Assembly: GCA_027623815.1 (NCBI GenBank)
Contig: JAQBUV010000031.1
Location: forward strand, 1-28,395
Length of the DNA: 28,395 bases
From: Casp-Chloro-G3 sp002816715
Lineage (GTDB): Bacteria > Chloroflexota > Dehalococcoidia > Lucifugimonadales > UBA3495
Direction of reading: 5' to 3'
Shown: one piece after another, positions 1 to 8,346 of the stretch
Layout of the letters: each line of letters opens with the position of its first letter
Numbering within the stretch: position 1 is the first letter of the stretch
Notes under the pieces: model-generated
What the model was told of the DNA's origin: nothing
Databases searched by the model: none
What the model saw: only the letters and a program-made list of their open reading frames with translations
Position numbers and translations under genes: made by a program

Positions 1-257
1 GGTCTACGCCCAAGCCTCACCCTGGGGAAGCCCTTTTGCCCGGGACAATCCCCAAACCGTCACCAATACCGGCTGTCCTGATGCAGCGGGTTAGCCAGGT
101 GCCAAGCGAAGCTGGCCAATTCGTTCCGGTATCCCGCCCAGCATTTCCCGGGTCACCAACATTTCAGCTAGCTGGAATACCAACCTTCTGGCATGGCGTC
201 CCTAGCTCCGCCGCCTGACCCTCCAGACCCAATCCCTTCATCGCCTCCACGTCTGCG
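1..257. other. Leader region with inverted partial copy of the next gene's 5' end
   Basis: The plus frame used by the gene at 258 is open from the window edge to a TGA at 216-218, but that stretch is Pro/Ser-rich and does not look like a folded protein. On the minus strand, about 206-247 reads as a near copy of the first 13 codons of the gene at 258: the plus arm encodes VKELGLEGQAVEL and the minus arm MKGLGLEGQAAEL. The minus frame stops after about 25 codons. The core is a perfect 13-bp inverted repeat, 213-225 against 274-286. I see no complete gene here. Confidence 0.5.
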
Positions 258-1283
258 GTGAAGGAGCTGGGGTTGGAGGGTCAGGCAGTAGAGTTGGCCA
301 CGGTGCCGCACGCTGTCCTACGGGACGCGCCGCTGGTGGACGGGGAGTGGATCGACTCCTACGCGGTAGCCCTGGCTGAGTGGGGTGCTAGGTCGACGCA
401 AAAAGCATACGTGCTGGAGGAGCCAGACGATGGTCATCCTTTCGCCTGGTACAGGTTGCTAGACCCAGAGGGGGCGGAGGTTGCGATTGAGGTGCGGCAG
501 AAACTATGGCAGCAGACCAGGAAACACCTGGCTGGATTTCCCGGTGCAACCAAAGAGCTTGAGGGGCGGCAGTATTTCAATTGGGCGGCCTACTTTAAGT
601 GGCGGGGCCGGCGGGTCAAGGGAGAGCTGACGTCTGGTCTGCGGCAAGGGCTGGTGGTGGGTCATTGGAACCGGTGGGTGGAATCGAAAGGCAGCGATGG
701 AACGGCTATTCTGGACGGAGTGTGGGTGGGCAGGCTAGATTGTCACTCCGATGGGTACGGGTATCAAGTCTATCCCGATGCGGACCAATTAGCGGAGGGG
801 TCTCGACGGCGGGAAAACCTTCTGGCTTCTGCTGGATCTGGAAACACCGCTAACCGGGAGGACTTACGACTCCGAAGCAAGGCCCAGCAATGGAAGGAGA
901 TGGCCGAGGACTACCTGGGGGAGCTGTATACACTCCGGGTATCTTTTGATTCCATCAACGAGCGTTACTTCGAGAGCCAGTCGGGATTGTTCCCAGGAAG
1001 CTCACACGCACTTTCTCAGTTGGTGGAACAGGCCAAGAACCTGGTCAACCTCTATAATCGCAACCTGGTTGCTGGCCTCGAACTGCTGGACAGCGCAGCA
1101 GTTGGAAGTGACGCTCAGGGGCCGGAAAACCAACACACCATCGACCTATCGATTCTGCAGGGAAGAACCAAGGGGACAGCCACTGGTCAGGCTGCCTATC
1201 TGGTGGACATGGCCAAGGCCGAGGCGCTGGATGCCATGGGAGAGACGGATAAGGCGATTCAGTTAGTGGACCTGTACATCTAA
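258..1283 (+). CDS. Hypothetical protein, 341 aa, unrecognised family
   Basis: I do not recognise this protein. It starts at GTG 258; no ATG lies upstream in frame before the TGA at 216-218. It has no signal peptide or membrane helix. The middle is rich in Trp, Tyr and Arg (about residues 75-165), then comes a charged helical region (about 200-270), and the last 30 residues have the small/large residue spacing of a TPR-like helix pair. The frame stays open about 70 codons beyond the TAA at 1281-1283, but that extension does not look protein-like. It is the only plus-strand gene before 12.7 kb and shares no operon with the ABC importer, which runs the other way. Coding status rests on length and composition only. 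Confidence 0.55.
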   Translation: MKELGLEGQAVELATVPHAVLRDAPLVDGEWIDSYAVALAEWGARSTQKAYVLEEPDDGHPFAWYRLLDPEGAEVAIEVRQKLWQQTRKHLAGFPGATKELEGRQYFNWAAYFKWRGRRVKGELTSGLRQGLVVGHWNRWVESKGSDGTAILDGVWVGRLDCHSDGYGYQVYPDADQLAEGSRRRENLLASAGSGNTANREDLRLRSKAQQWKEMAEDYLGELYTLRVSFDSINERYFESQSGLFPGSSHALSQLVEQAKNLVNLYNRNLVAGLELLDSAAVGSDAQGPENQHTIDLSILQGRTKGTATGQAAYLVDMAKAEALDAMGETDKAIQLVDLYI

Positions 1284-1842
1284 TACATCACGCCCACCAA
1301 TGGCGCAGTCAACAGTCCGCCCACCAATGCGCCAAATCCGACGCTGCGCCGCCTGAGCATAGTGACTAAAGATCGAGCTACCAAGAGCAATAGCCTCATG
1401 ATTTGCGCCTCACCGAGTAACGACAGGGGTGCAAGTGCCGGTTTGAATTATCAACATCTTAGCCCAATTGGCAGGCATGGGCATATGGCTCGTTGAGGTT
1501 GATTGGCCTGAATCTGGGAGATTAGGCTAACAGAGTTTTGCAGTCCGGTGGCCCAAAAATCCAGAATAATCAATCCTGCAAATCGTGAGTGTTTGTCCAA
1601 GCCATAGCATCAGTCAATATCTTCCAATAAGATAATTACGCGGACATAACAAATCTTAAGTATTGCTTACGAACGTCTTCCGTCGGCTGAACCTCCAGAA
1701 GACGTATATCGTAGGTAAGCCAAACTCAGCTAACGGGCTGGTTCAGTTGGGGATATTAGCGGCGCAATAGCGAACGGCGCGGAGCAATATCTTCCCTGGC
1801 GGGAAATTGCTTTGGAACTGTGCGCCCGCTCGAAATGATAGT
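1284..1842. other. Gene-free region with a large imperfect dyad
   Basis: I find no credible coding frame. Near the start, the 12-mer cgcccaccaatg occurs twice about 28 nt apart. At 1665-1720 there is an imperfect inverted repeat: gcttac (1665-1670) pairs with gtaagc (1715-1720), and acgtcttc (1673-1680) with gaagacgt (1698-1705). The rest is AT-richer than the surrounding genes. Confidence 0.5.
1665..1720. repeat. Imperfect 56-bp inverted repeat
   Basis: The inner arms acgtcttc/gaagacgt are a perfect 8-bp pair with a 17-nt loop. The outer arms gcttac/gtaagc are a perfect 6-bp pair, offset by a few extra bases on the right side. There is no T-run on either side, so it is not an obvious terminator. 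It could be an operator, a structured RNA or the relic of a mobile element. Confidence 0.4.
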
Positions 1843-1952
1843 TAGAGCCTATCCAAAAATTCTATTAAGTTATCCTTCGGCAAGCTCAATATGGGCGGAT
1901 AAGGAGTTTACCACCGCTCGAGGTGAGCTTGTCGCACCACAATAGGCTCTTA
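1843..1952. mobile_element. MITE-like element, copy 1
   Basis: The element is about 110 bp with ends in inverted orientation: AGAGCCTAT at 1844-1852 and ATAGGCTCT at 1942-1950. The left end continues CCAAAAA. Inside are two inverted arms around the motif CAAGCTCA (about 1878-1898 and 1915-1937). The same layout, with better-preserved ends, occurs at 24824-24937. It encodes nothing and lies 30 bp beyond the stop of the last importer gene, so its hairpin may also end that transcript. Confidence 0.6.
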
Positions 1953-1981
1953 GAATATACGGTGCGCCTCTACGGTAGGCT

Positions 1982-2995
1982 TCAGAAAAGGTGGCAGGCT
2001 ACGCGGTGTCCAGGTTCCACCTCTTTTTCCACCGGAATCTCAACCGCGCACCGGTCCATGGCGACGGGGCAGCGGGGATGGAACCGGCATCCCGCCGGAG
2101 GATTGAGTGGCGAAGGCACTTCGCCGGGAAGAATAGTCTCCTCCTGCTGGATATCGGGATGTGAGGGCAGGGCCGCCGACATCAACGCCTTGGTGTAAGG
2201 GTGCAAGGGATTGTCGAATAGCTGTTTGGACTCAGCAAACTCCACAATCTGCCCCAGGTACATCACCGCCACCTGGTGGCACATATAGCGCACCGTGGCC
2301 AGGTCGTGAGCGATAAGCAGGTAGCTGACGTTATGCTCCTCCTGCAAGTCCTTCAGCAGGTTCATGATCTGCGCCCTAATGGAAACGTCCAGGGCGGATA
2401 CTGGCTCGTCCAAAACGATAACCGAAGGGTTCAAGGACAACGCCCTGGCGATGGCCAGCCGCTGTCGCTGTCCGCCGCTAAACTCATGGGGGTAAAGGTT
2501 GCTGTGGTAGGCACCCAGGCCGACATCCTGGAGCATCTGACCCACCCGGTCTAGTATCTCGGCACGGGACAATTGCCAGTTGATTACCATTGGTTCGGCA
2601 ACTAGGTCCCGAACGCGCATTCGGGGATTGAGCGAACTCCAGGGGTCTTGGAAGACTGCTTGTACCGAGCTTCGGTACTCTCGGCGTTTGGTAGAGTCGG
2701 CTTGGTTGATGTCTTCGCCATGAAACAAGATGCTGCCCATGGTCGGCCGCTCCAGCATCAGCAGCATCTTGGAGGTCGTACTTTTGCCGCACCCAGATTC
2801 GCCCACCAGGCCCAGGGTCTGGCCTTCGTGGAGTTGGAATGACACCCCGTCAACTGCCTTGATCCAACCGACAGTCCGGGAAATAAGTAGGCCCCGGCTG
2901 ACCGGGAAATGTTTTTTGAGGTCGATGGCTTCCAACACGACCTGGTTGCTGTTGGCGTTCTTGTTGTCATGTAACTGGCTTACCGGCGTGGTCAT
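1982..2995 (-). CDS. dppF: Dipeptide/oligopeptide ABC transporter ATP-binding protein (DppF/OppF)
   Basis: This is one of the two cytoplasmic ATPases of a peptide importer; it hydrolyses ATP with its DppD partner to drive uptake. Walker A GESGCGKST is at about residues 65-73, the signature FSGGQRQR at about 172-179 and Walker B VIVLDEP at about 192-198, followed by the H-loop in LLIAHD. The C-terminal oligopeptide-transporter extension has the usual Cys-rich GCRFHPRCPVAMDRC. I chose ATG 2995 over TTG 3007: it overlaps the upstream dppD stop as ATGA and has GGAGG five bases upstream, which suggests translational coupling. It is the last gene of the operon. Substrate specificity cannot be read from the ATPase. 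Confidence 0.95.
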   Translation of the reverse strand: MTTPVSQLHDNKNANSNQVVLEAIDLKKHFPVSRGLLISRTVGWIKAVDGVSFQLHEGQTLGLVGESGCGKSTTSKMLLMLERPTMGSILFHGEDINQADSTKRREYRSSVQAVFQDPWSSLNPRMRVRDLVAEPMVINWQLSRAEILDRVGQMLQDVGLGAYHSNLYPHEFSGGQRQRLAIARALSLNPSVIVLDEPVSALDVSIRAQIMNLLKDLQEEHNVSYLLIAHDLATVRYMCHQVAVMYLGQIVEFAESKQLFDNPLHPYTKALMSAALPSHPDIQQEETILPGEVPSPLNPPAGCRFHPRCPVAMDRCAVEIPVEKEVEPGHRVACHLF

Positions 2996-3981
2996 GCTAG
3001 CCTCCAACAGGCGGCGTAATGGTCTGGATTAAGGTTGAACTGGGCTGGATATTCCTGGTGACAACGATCCATCACGTATTGGCAACGGGGAGCAAAGGGA
3101 CAGCCTGGGGGCAACTCGTGGAGCAGGGGTGGCTGGCCTTCAATGGAGTAGAGACGGGTCACGTCTTCATTCATTTTGGGCACTGAAGCCAGCAGCGCTT
3201 CGGTATACGGGTGCGACGGGTTATTAAAAATGTCTCGGACGCTACCCATTTCTACAATCTTGCCCGCGTACATCACGGCGACCCGATCGCACATTTTAGC
3301 TACGATGCCAAAGTCGTGGGTGATGAAGACCATAGCGAGATTGGATTCCGCCTGTATCTCCCGCAGCAGTTTCAGGTATTGCGCCTGGATTGTCACGTCC
3401 AAAGAGGTGGTAGGCTCGTCGGCTATTAGCACCAAGGGCTGGCAGGAGATTCCGATGGCGCCCACGACTCGCTGGCGCATCCCGCCACTCATCTGGTGGG
3501 GATAATCTTTGACCCGGGTCGCGGCGGCGGGGATATTCACCTTGCGTAATATATCTATAGCCCTGGCCATAGCGGTCTTCTTGGGAAGTGGCTCGTGGAT
3601 ACGGACGGCTTCCATAACCTGATCGCCAATGGTAAAGACCGGGTTCAGGGAGGTCATGGGGTCCTGAAGGATCAGGCCAATTACACGGCCCCGTACTTTG
3701 CCCATTTCTTCTTCAGAAAGCTCCAGGATGTCCTGGCCGTCCAGGATGATGCGGCCGCCCACAATGTTGCCGGGCGGTGAAGGCACCAGCCTCATTAGAG
3801 AGAGCATGGTCACCGACTTACCCGAACCGGATTCCCCAACAATACCCAGGGTTTCACCTCGGTGCAGCTTGAAACTCACGTCGTCCACCGCTTTCACGGT
3901 ACCCCAACGAGTATCAAATTGGGTGCGGAGTCCTTGCACTTCCAGCACCAGATCGCCCTTTACCGCCGTGTTAGCCGCCAT
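2992..3981 (-). CDS. dppD: Dipeptide/oligopeptide ABC transporter ATP-binding protein (DppD/OppD)
   Basis: This is the second ATPase of the importer, 329 aa. It has Walker A GESGSGKS at 49-56, an ABC signature MSGGMRQR, Walker B LVLIADEP, an H-loop in VFITHD, and the C-terminal Cys-rich peptide-transporter extension GCPFAPRCQYVMDRC. The start is ATG 3981, 54 bp after the permease stop. Its TGA overlaps the dppF ATG. The Dpp and Opp subfamilies are not separable by eye, so the symbol is at family level. Confidence 0.95.
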   Translation of the reverse strand: MAANTAVKGDLVLEVQGLRTQFDTRWGTVKAVDDVSFKLHRGETLGIVGESGSGKSVTMLSLMRLVPSPPGNIVGGRIILDGQDILELSEEEMGKVRGRVIGLILQDPMTSLNPVFTIGDQVMEAVRIHEPLPKKTAMARAIDILRKVNIPAAATRVKDYPHQMSGGMRQRVVGAIGISCQPLVLIADEPTTSLDVTIQAQYLKLLREIQAESNLAMVFITHDFGIVAKMCDRVAVMYAGKIVEMGSVRDIFNNPSHPYTEALLASVPKMNEDVTRLYSIEGQPPLLHELPPGCPFAPRCQYVMDRCHQEYPAQFNLNPDHYAACWRLA

Positions 3982-4035
3982 AAAATACTCACTTTGTCTA
4001 GTTTTGCTCCGGATGGGAATTCTTCAGGCATTGCA

Positions 4036-4944
4036 CTAATGTTGTAGCTGCCGTAAGCGGGGGTCTAGGGTATCCCGCAACCAGTCTCCAAAGAGGTTGG
4101 AAGCCATTACCACAACCATGATCGCCACCCCGGGAATGGTGGAAATCCACCAGGCCACCGCCAGCCGGTCACGCCCTTCGGCCACCATTGACCCCCAGGC
4201 CGGGGTAGGCGGGGGCACTCCGGCACCCAGGAAGCTTAGCGTAGCCTCCAGCAGGATCACGATGCCTATTTCCAGGGTGGTCAAAACGATCAGGGTATTG
4301 ACCACACCGGGGAAGAGATGCTTGATCAGAATTCGGGGCGTGGACGCTCCGGCCACTTTGGCCAGGGCCACGTAGTCCATAGTTTTAAGACGCAACACCT
4401 CTCCCCGCACGTTTCGTGCAATTCGCGGCCAGATAGTGATGGCGAGAATGGCGATAATCAGGATAAAGGACTGTCCTAACGCCAGCACCAATACCAGGGC
4501 CAGCAGGATGGTGGGAATAGCCAGTTTAATATCTACCAGACGCATGAAGAACTCGTCCACCCAGCCTCCATACCAGCCCGACAGCAGCCCAATGAAGGTG
4601 CCAATGGTAATTCCCGCCAGAATCACCGTGGAGGCCACCACCAGGGAGATCCGCGCCCCAAAAATAACCCGGCTCAGCACGTCCCGCCCCAGATGGTCGG
4701 TGCCAACCAGGTGATTGACGCTGCCCTTTTCTTCCCAGAAGGGCGGCAGATTGCGCTCCCGTAAGGAACCTCGCTCCGGGTCGTGAGGCGCAATCCACGG
4801 AGCGGTGAGTCCGACCACGATGAAAACACTCAGAATCAAGATGGGTATCAGAGGCAACCGCCGTGCCCGACGCAGAGTACGCGCCACCCGAATGTGGGGC
4901 GGTACCGCGATAACAATTGCTCTCTCGGCGACTTGTCCAGCCAT
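4036..4944 (-). CDS. dppC: Dipeptide/oligopeptide ABC transporter permease (DppC/OppC)
   Basis: This is an inner-membrane permease of 302 aa with the DppC layout: a cytoplasmic N-terminus, a first helix at about 33-50, a long periplasmic loop carrying the family motif GTDHLGRDVLSR, then five more helices. The EAA-type loop that contacts the ATPase reads ALAKVAGASTPRILIKHLFP. The start is ATG 4944, preceded by AGGAG and 18 bp after the dppB stop. It pairs with DppB to form the channel. Confidence 0.95.
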   Translation of the reverse strand: MAGQVAERAIVIAVPPHIRVARTLRRARRLPLIPILILSVFIVVGLTAPWIAPHDPERGSLRERNLPPFWEEKGSVNHLVGTDHLGRDVLSRVIFGARISLVVASTVILAGITIGTFIGLLSGWYGGWVDEFFMRLVDIKLAIPTILLALVLVLALGQSFILIIAILAITIWPRIARNVRGEVLRLKTMDYVALAKVAGASTPRILIKHLFPGVVNTLIVLTTLEIGIVILLEATLSFLGAGVPPPTPAWGSMVAEGRDRLAVAWWISTIPGVAIMVVVMASNLFGDWLRDTLDPRLRQLQH

Positions 4945-4962
4945 GTCCTACTCCTATCGGCT

Positions 4963-5880
4963 CTAGCCGTAGCGGATTCTGGGGTCGATATAAGCGTAAA
5001 GCACGTCTACCAGCAGGGCAGCCAGGACGTACATCAGGGTGAATACGATGACTACCCCTTGCAACAGCGGATAGTCAGAGCCAAACAGAGCTTCCACGGC
5101 CAGGCGTCCCAGCCCAGGCCAGGCAAATACCTGCTCCACTACAATGGAGCCGGTGACCAGCGCTCCCAGGGTGATTCCGGCGAAGGTGAGAGCGGGGATC
5201 AGGGCATTGCGCAGCGCGTGCTTCCAGATGATAACCCGGGAAGTCACACCTTTAGCCCTGGCCAGCTTGATATATTCTGAGTCCAGCACGTCCAGCATCC
5301 CCGAACGAATGAGTCGCAAGTTGGCCGCCACGTAGTACCACCCCAGGCTGACGGCGGGCAATATGATACTGGTGGGTTCCTGACGGCCATAGGGAGGCAA
5401 CCAGTCTAGCTTTACCGCAAAGAAAAACATCAGCATGATGCCCAACCAGAAGACCGGGGATGATTGTCCCACCAGGGCGATCATTTTACCGAGGTTGTCC
5501 AGGATGCTTCCTCTTTTCACGGCAGAGAGGACACCCAGGGGTAGACCCACCAGGATGGAGAACAAAAAGGCCGCCACTCCCAGTTGGATGGTGGCCGGGA
5601 GGCGGTCCACAACCACTTCCATCACCGGTCGACGCTCTTTGATAGATTGACCGAAGTTGCCCCTAACAGCGTCTTTGGCAAATATCAGATACTGCTGATA
5701 GTAAGGTTTGTCTAGACCCAGGGATACCGTCAACCGGTCCCAGTCTTCCTGGGTAGAGTAATCGTCAAGATAAACGTGGCGAGGGTCTCCCGAGGCCCGG
5801 CTCAAAGCGAAAATGATTACCGACACCACCACCAGGGTGAGCAATGCCAGGACTAAACGTTTTAACAAATAGCGTTGCAT
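4963..5880 (-). CDS. dppB: Dipeptide/oligopeptide ABC transporter permease (DppB/OppB)
   Basis: This is an inner-membrane permease of 305 aa, normal for DppB. It opens with the typical YLLKRLVLALLTLVVVSVIIF helix (N-terminal membrane anchor), followed by a periplasmic loop and five helices. The coupling loop reads IKLARAKGVTSRVIIWKHAL, and the family's ALIPALTFAG and VVEQVFAWPGLGRL motifs follow. ATG 5880 has TAGGAG at good spacing. It is the first permease of the operon, just after the small membrane protein. Confidence 0.95.
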   Translation of the reverse strand: MQRYLLKRLVLALLTLVVVSVIIFALSRASGDPRHVYLDDYSTQEDWDRLTVSLGLDKPYYQQYLIFAKDAVRGNFGQSIKERRPVMEVVVDRLPATIQLGVAAFLFSILVGLPLGVLSAVKRGSILDNLGKMIALVGQSSPVFWLGIMLMFFFAVKLDWLPPYGRQEPTSIILPAVSLGWYYVAANLRLIRSGMLDVLDSEYIKLARAKGVTSRVIIWKHALRNALIPALTFAGITLGALVTGSIVVEQVFAWPGLGRLAVEALFGSDYPLLQGVVIVFTLMYVLAALLVDVLYAYIDPRIRYG

Positions 5881-5909
5881 GGTCTACTCCTAACAATTAC
5901 CGTTCACAA

Positions 5910-6383
5910 TTACCGGCGGAATTGCCTTTGGCTAACTGGCCCTCGGTGAATGTTTGGCCGCCGCAACGACTGGAAGGCGCCCAATAACAGGGCCACGCTA
6001 TTACTTGCGACTGCCGCTCCCACCACGGTGTAAGTCATTGGGCCAATTTCCGGTTCGGCGCAGCAGGGAACCTCTTGGTTCGCGCCGAAGCGGAAGCCGA
6101 CCCAGGCGCCAGCCACCCCGGCCAGCAGCAACAATACCGCCATGCCAACGAGCAGCGGCAGGGTGTTGTTATCCATCTGGAGCCAGGCCAGGAAGCTGCT
6201 AGCTGCGGTTCCCACTGCGGCTCCTCCGGTCATCAGCATTAGCAGAGTGGTATGTGAAGTAGCCCCAAAGAACACAAAGAGTATCCATCCTACTCCGACA
6301 CCAGTCATTCCCAAAGCCATGGCCAGCAGCAAGCCCACCAAGGTGCGCAGCCCCAAGGGCAACACCAACCGGAATACATCCAT
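5910..6383 (-). CDS. Small four-helix membrane protein in the peptide-importer operon
   Basis: I do not recognise a named family. Starting at ATG 6383 the protein has 157 aa; an in-frame TTG at 6437 would add 18 residues, and neither start has a good ribosome-binding site. Four hydrophobic segments are visible at about 13-37, 45-67, 76-97 and 118-138, with an adjacent Cys-Cys pair in the last loop (VPCCAEP) and a basic C-terminus. It sits between the second binding protein and dppB in the same direction, so it is likely cotranscribed. An accessory role in the importer is a guess from position; such a gene is not part of the standard Dpp/Opp set. Confidence 0.7.
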   Translation of the reverse strand: MDVFRLVLPLGLRTLVGLLLAMALGMTGVGVGWILFVFFGATSHTTLLMLMTGGAAVGTAASSFLAWLQMDNNTLPLLVGMAVLLLLAGVAGAWVGFRFGANQEVPCCAEPEIGPMTYTVVGAAVASNSVALLLGAFQSLRRPNIHRGPVSQRQFRR

Positions 6384-6452
6384 GGCTCTGCTTTTCCCGC
6401 CAATGTCTGGAATCAATGTATCTGTTCTACGCTCCAAAGCTGCGAATGGCTC

Positions 6453-8252
6453 TTACCGATGCCGGATGTACTCATATCCGTTCATGGCTCGGACGTCAAA
6501 GTTCTTTACATCCTTAGACCACTCTTCGATTCTGGGCCCTACCGGCCAGACCGTATCCCAAGAGTAAATGGCCAGAGGGCCGAAGGCATTATCGAACAGG
6601 AACCGACCTATCTCTCGTTCCACCTGGCCCCGGGCCTCCGGGTCTATGGTGCTCTGGGCCAGGGCGGTCTTCTCATCCAGCCAGGGATGCTCAACACCAA
6701 AACTACCAGCCCCGCCACTTTGAATCAGGACGAAACCTTGAACTGGCGATTGTCGGGTGCGGCCGCCAAAACATGACGCTCCATCATAGCTGCGCGCCAC
6801 TGTCGGGGGGCGGTAGGTCTGATACGGTATTCTCTGGAGACGGACGTCTATGCCAATATCCCGCCACATTTCGGCAATTGCTTCACACACTGGCACCTCA
6901 GCAGGCGCGTTCCTGATGGCCGGAATCAGGGTGATGCCGAATCCACCGCCGGGATAGCCTGCCTCGGCCAGCAATGCGCTAGCTCGGTCGGGGTCAAACT
7001 CCCACTTCATGTCCGGATCCAACAATTGCTCGTTACTAACGTAGTCATGCAGCACGGCGGGTCGGCCAAAGCCCCGCAGCAGAGTGTCGATGATGGCCTC
7101 CGTATCAATGGCGGCCATCAAGGCTTGCCGTACCTTACGGGCGTTCTCCCACTCCGGTGAGTCTACGTCTGGGTTGGCCGAAACCCAGGGCAACTCCGGG
7201 TCATACCCCGCCCGCTGCTGGTCGGTGCCGAGTCCCACGTAGTAGTTGCCAAAGATCTGGATCATCATCGGCCCAGCGTTGGACACCGTCATGAACTTGG
7301 CGTCGGGCACACTCTCCACCAAGGGAATGGAGTCAAAAGCCATGATAAATGTGTCCAGATTGCCGGTCTGGAACCCGGCGAGACGGGAGGACTCTTCAGG
7401 GATTTCCCAGAAGATCATCTCAGCGAACTGGGGGGTCTGACGCCAATGATCCTCCACCGCCCGCATTTTCCAGAACTCCGCGGAGCGATGCTCCACAATC
7501 TCCCAGGGGCCAGAAGCCGCAATGTCTTGATCCGCTGCTTCTATGCCAACCTCGTCCGATTGTTTCTTGCTCACCACTGAGGTGGAAGAACCGTGGGAGG
7601 CAATGGTAGAAAACTCATACACTATGGAGTCGACGATTGGCGCGCCGGAATCCACCACCACGGTATAGGGGTCTGGTGTCGTTACCGAGCCAGCCGGGTC
7701 GGCCCAGAAGCTCTCGATCACCGAGGTTCTGCTGTGAAAGGGATTCTGAATCCAGTTTTCGTAGGAATATACTACGTCTTCAGCGGTCAGCTCCCCGTAA
7801 CCTTTGTGGAACTGGACTTCTCGCTCCAGGTTAAAGGTCCAGGTCGTGTAGTCATCGGAAATGCTCCAGGACTTGGCCAGCAACGGCACCACCTGGCTAT
7901 CGGCATCAAAGGTTAGCAACGCTTCGCTGATCGGTGCACTGTGGAGAATCTGGAGCGCGGGCAGGTTGTTCAGTTTGGGATGGGAGGAGAACGTCCCCAA
8001 CTCGCTGAGACCCACATTGAGAGTGCCTGAGGGGGTTGTAGCGCCCGCGGGCATGTTAGTTGGCGCAGGTTCAGACGCCGAGGGTGCGGACGTGGGAACC
8101 GGAGTATTCCCGGTGGCTTGGGCCGGCGCGGAGGTCGGCGACGTCACTGGTTCTGGGGCAGCGGTGCCGCAAGCGACCACAAGTGCCAGAGTGAAGACTA
8201 ATAACCCGGGGGCGCATTTGAGTAACCATTCTGCCCCGGCGATACAACCCAT
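6453..8252 (-). CDS. Extracellular solute-binding lipoprotein, peptide/nickel family 5 (second copy)
   Basis: This is a substrate-binding component of the peptide importer, 599 aa, anchored by a lipid at Cys28 after the lipobox VVAC. A Pro/Ser/Thr/Ala linker follows, then the SBP family 5 fold; FNLEREVQFHKGYGELTAEDVVYSYE is split here as FNLEREVQFHKG and LTAEDVVYSYE, the family's hallmark region. ATG 8252 has CGGGAG upstream at good spacing. It is clearly paralogous to the protein at 8347-10137 (shared stretches include LAKSWSISDD and FWEIPEESSR), yet the two differ in the C-terminal lobe, where ligand contacts lie. The 94-bp gap upstream holds a strong stem-loop. The ligand is unknown. Confidence 0.93.
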   Translation of the reverse strand: MGCIAGAEWLLKCAPGLLVFTLALVVACGTAAPEPVTSPTSAPAQATGNTPVPTSAPSASEPAPTNMPAGATTPSGTLNVGLSELGTFSSHPKLNNLPALQILHSAPISEALLTFDADSQVVPLLAKSWSISDDYTTWTFNLEREVQFHKGYGELTAEDVVYSYENWIQNPFHSRTSVIESFWADPAGSVTTPDPYTVVVDSGAPIVDSIVYEFSTIASHGSSTSVVSKKQSDEVGIEAADQDIAASGPWEIVEHRSAEFWKMRAVEDHWRQTPQFAEMIFWEIPEESSRLAGFQTGNLDTFIMAFDSIPLVESVPDAKFMTVSNAGPMMIQIFGNYYVGLGTDQQRAGYDPELPWVSANPDVDSPEWENARKVRQALMAAIDTEAIIDTLLRGFGRPAVLHDYVSNEQLLDPDMKWEFDPDRASALLAEAGYPGGGFGITLIPAIRNAPAEVPVCEAIAEMWRDIGIDVRLQRIPYQTYRPPTVARSYDGASCFGGRTRQSPVQGFVLIQSGGAGSFGVEHPWLDEKTALAQSTIDPEARGQVEREIGRFLFDNAFGPLAIYSWDTVWPVGPRIEEWSKDVKNFDVRAMNGYEYIRHR

Positions 8253-8280
8253 GTTTAACTCCCGCTAAATAGTTCCATAG

Positions 8281-8316
8281 AATCCCTGGCCGGGATACTC
8301 TCTCAGGCCAGGGATT
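8281..8316 (-). other. Intercistronic stem-loop between the two binding-protein genes
   Basis: There is a perfect 11-bp inverted repeat, AATCCCTGGCC at 8281-8291 and its complement at 8306-8316, with a 14-nt loop. The minus-strand RNA has no U-run after it, so it is not a normal terminator. Its position just after the first binding-protein gene fits a 3' end stabiliser or partial terminator that keeps the first binding protein in excess over the membrane parts, as known for other ABC operons. Confidence 0.65.
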
Positions 8317-8346
8317 AGCGCTCAAAAATATTGGTGCGCCTGACTT

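Noticed and set aside
36..218. 60-aa frame in phase with the gene at 258, interrupted by TGA
   Set aside because: The composition is low-complexity Pro/Ser and the stop lies within the inverted-repeat arm; nothing shows it belongs to the downstream protein.
1420..1470. tRNA-like stretch (tgccggtttgaatta)
   Set aside because: No cloverleaf can be drawn around it; the T-loop is imperfect and the acceptor stem is missing.
1284..1497. Open frame continuing about 70 codons beyond the TAA at 1281
   Set aside because: The translated sequence is not protein-like, and one stop is a normal end; readthrough has no support.
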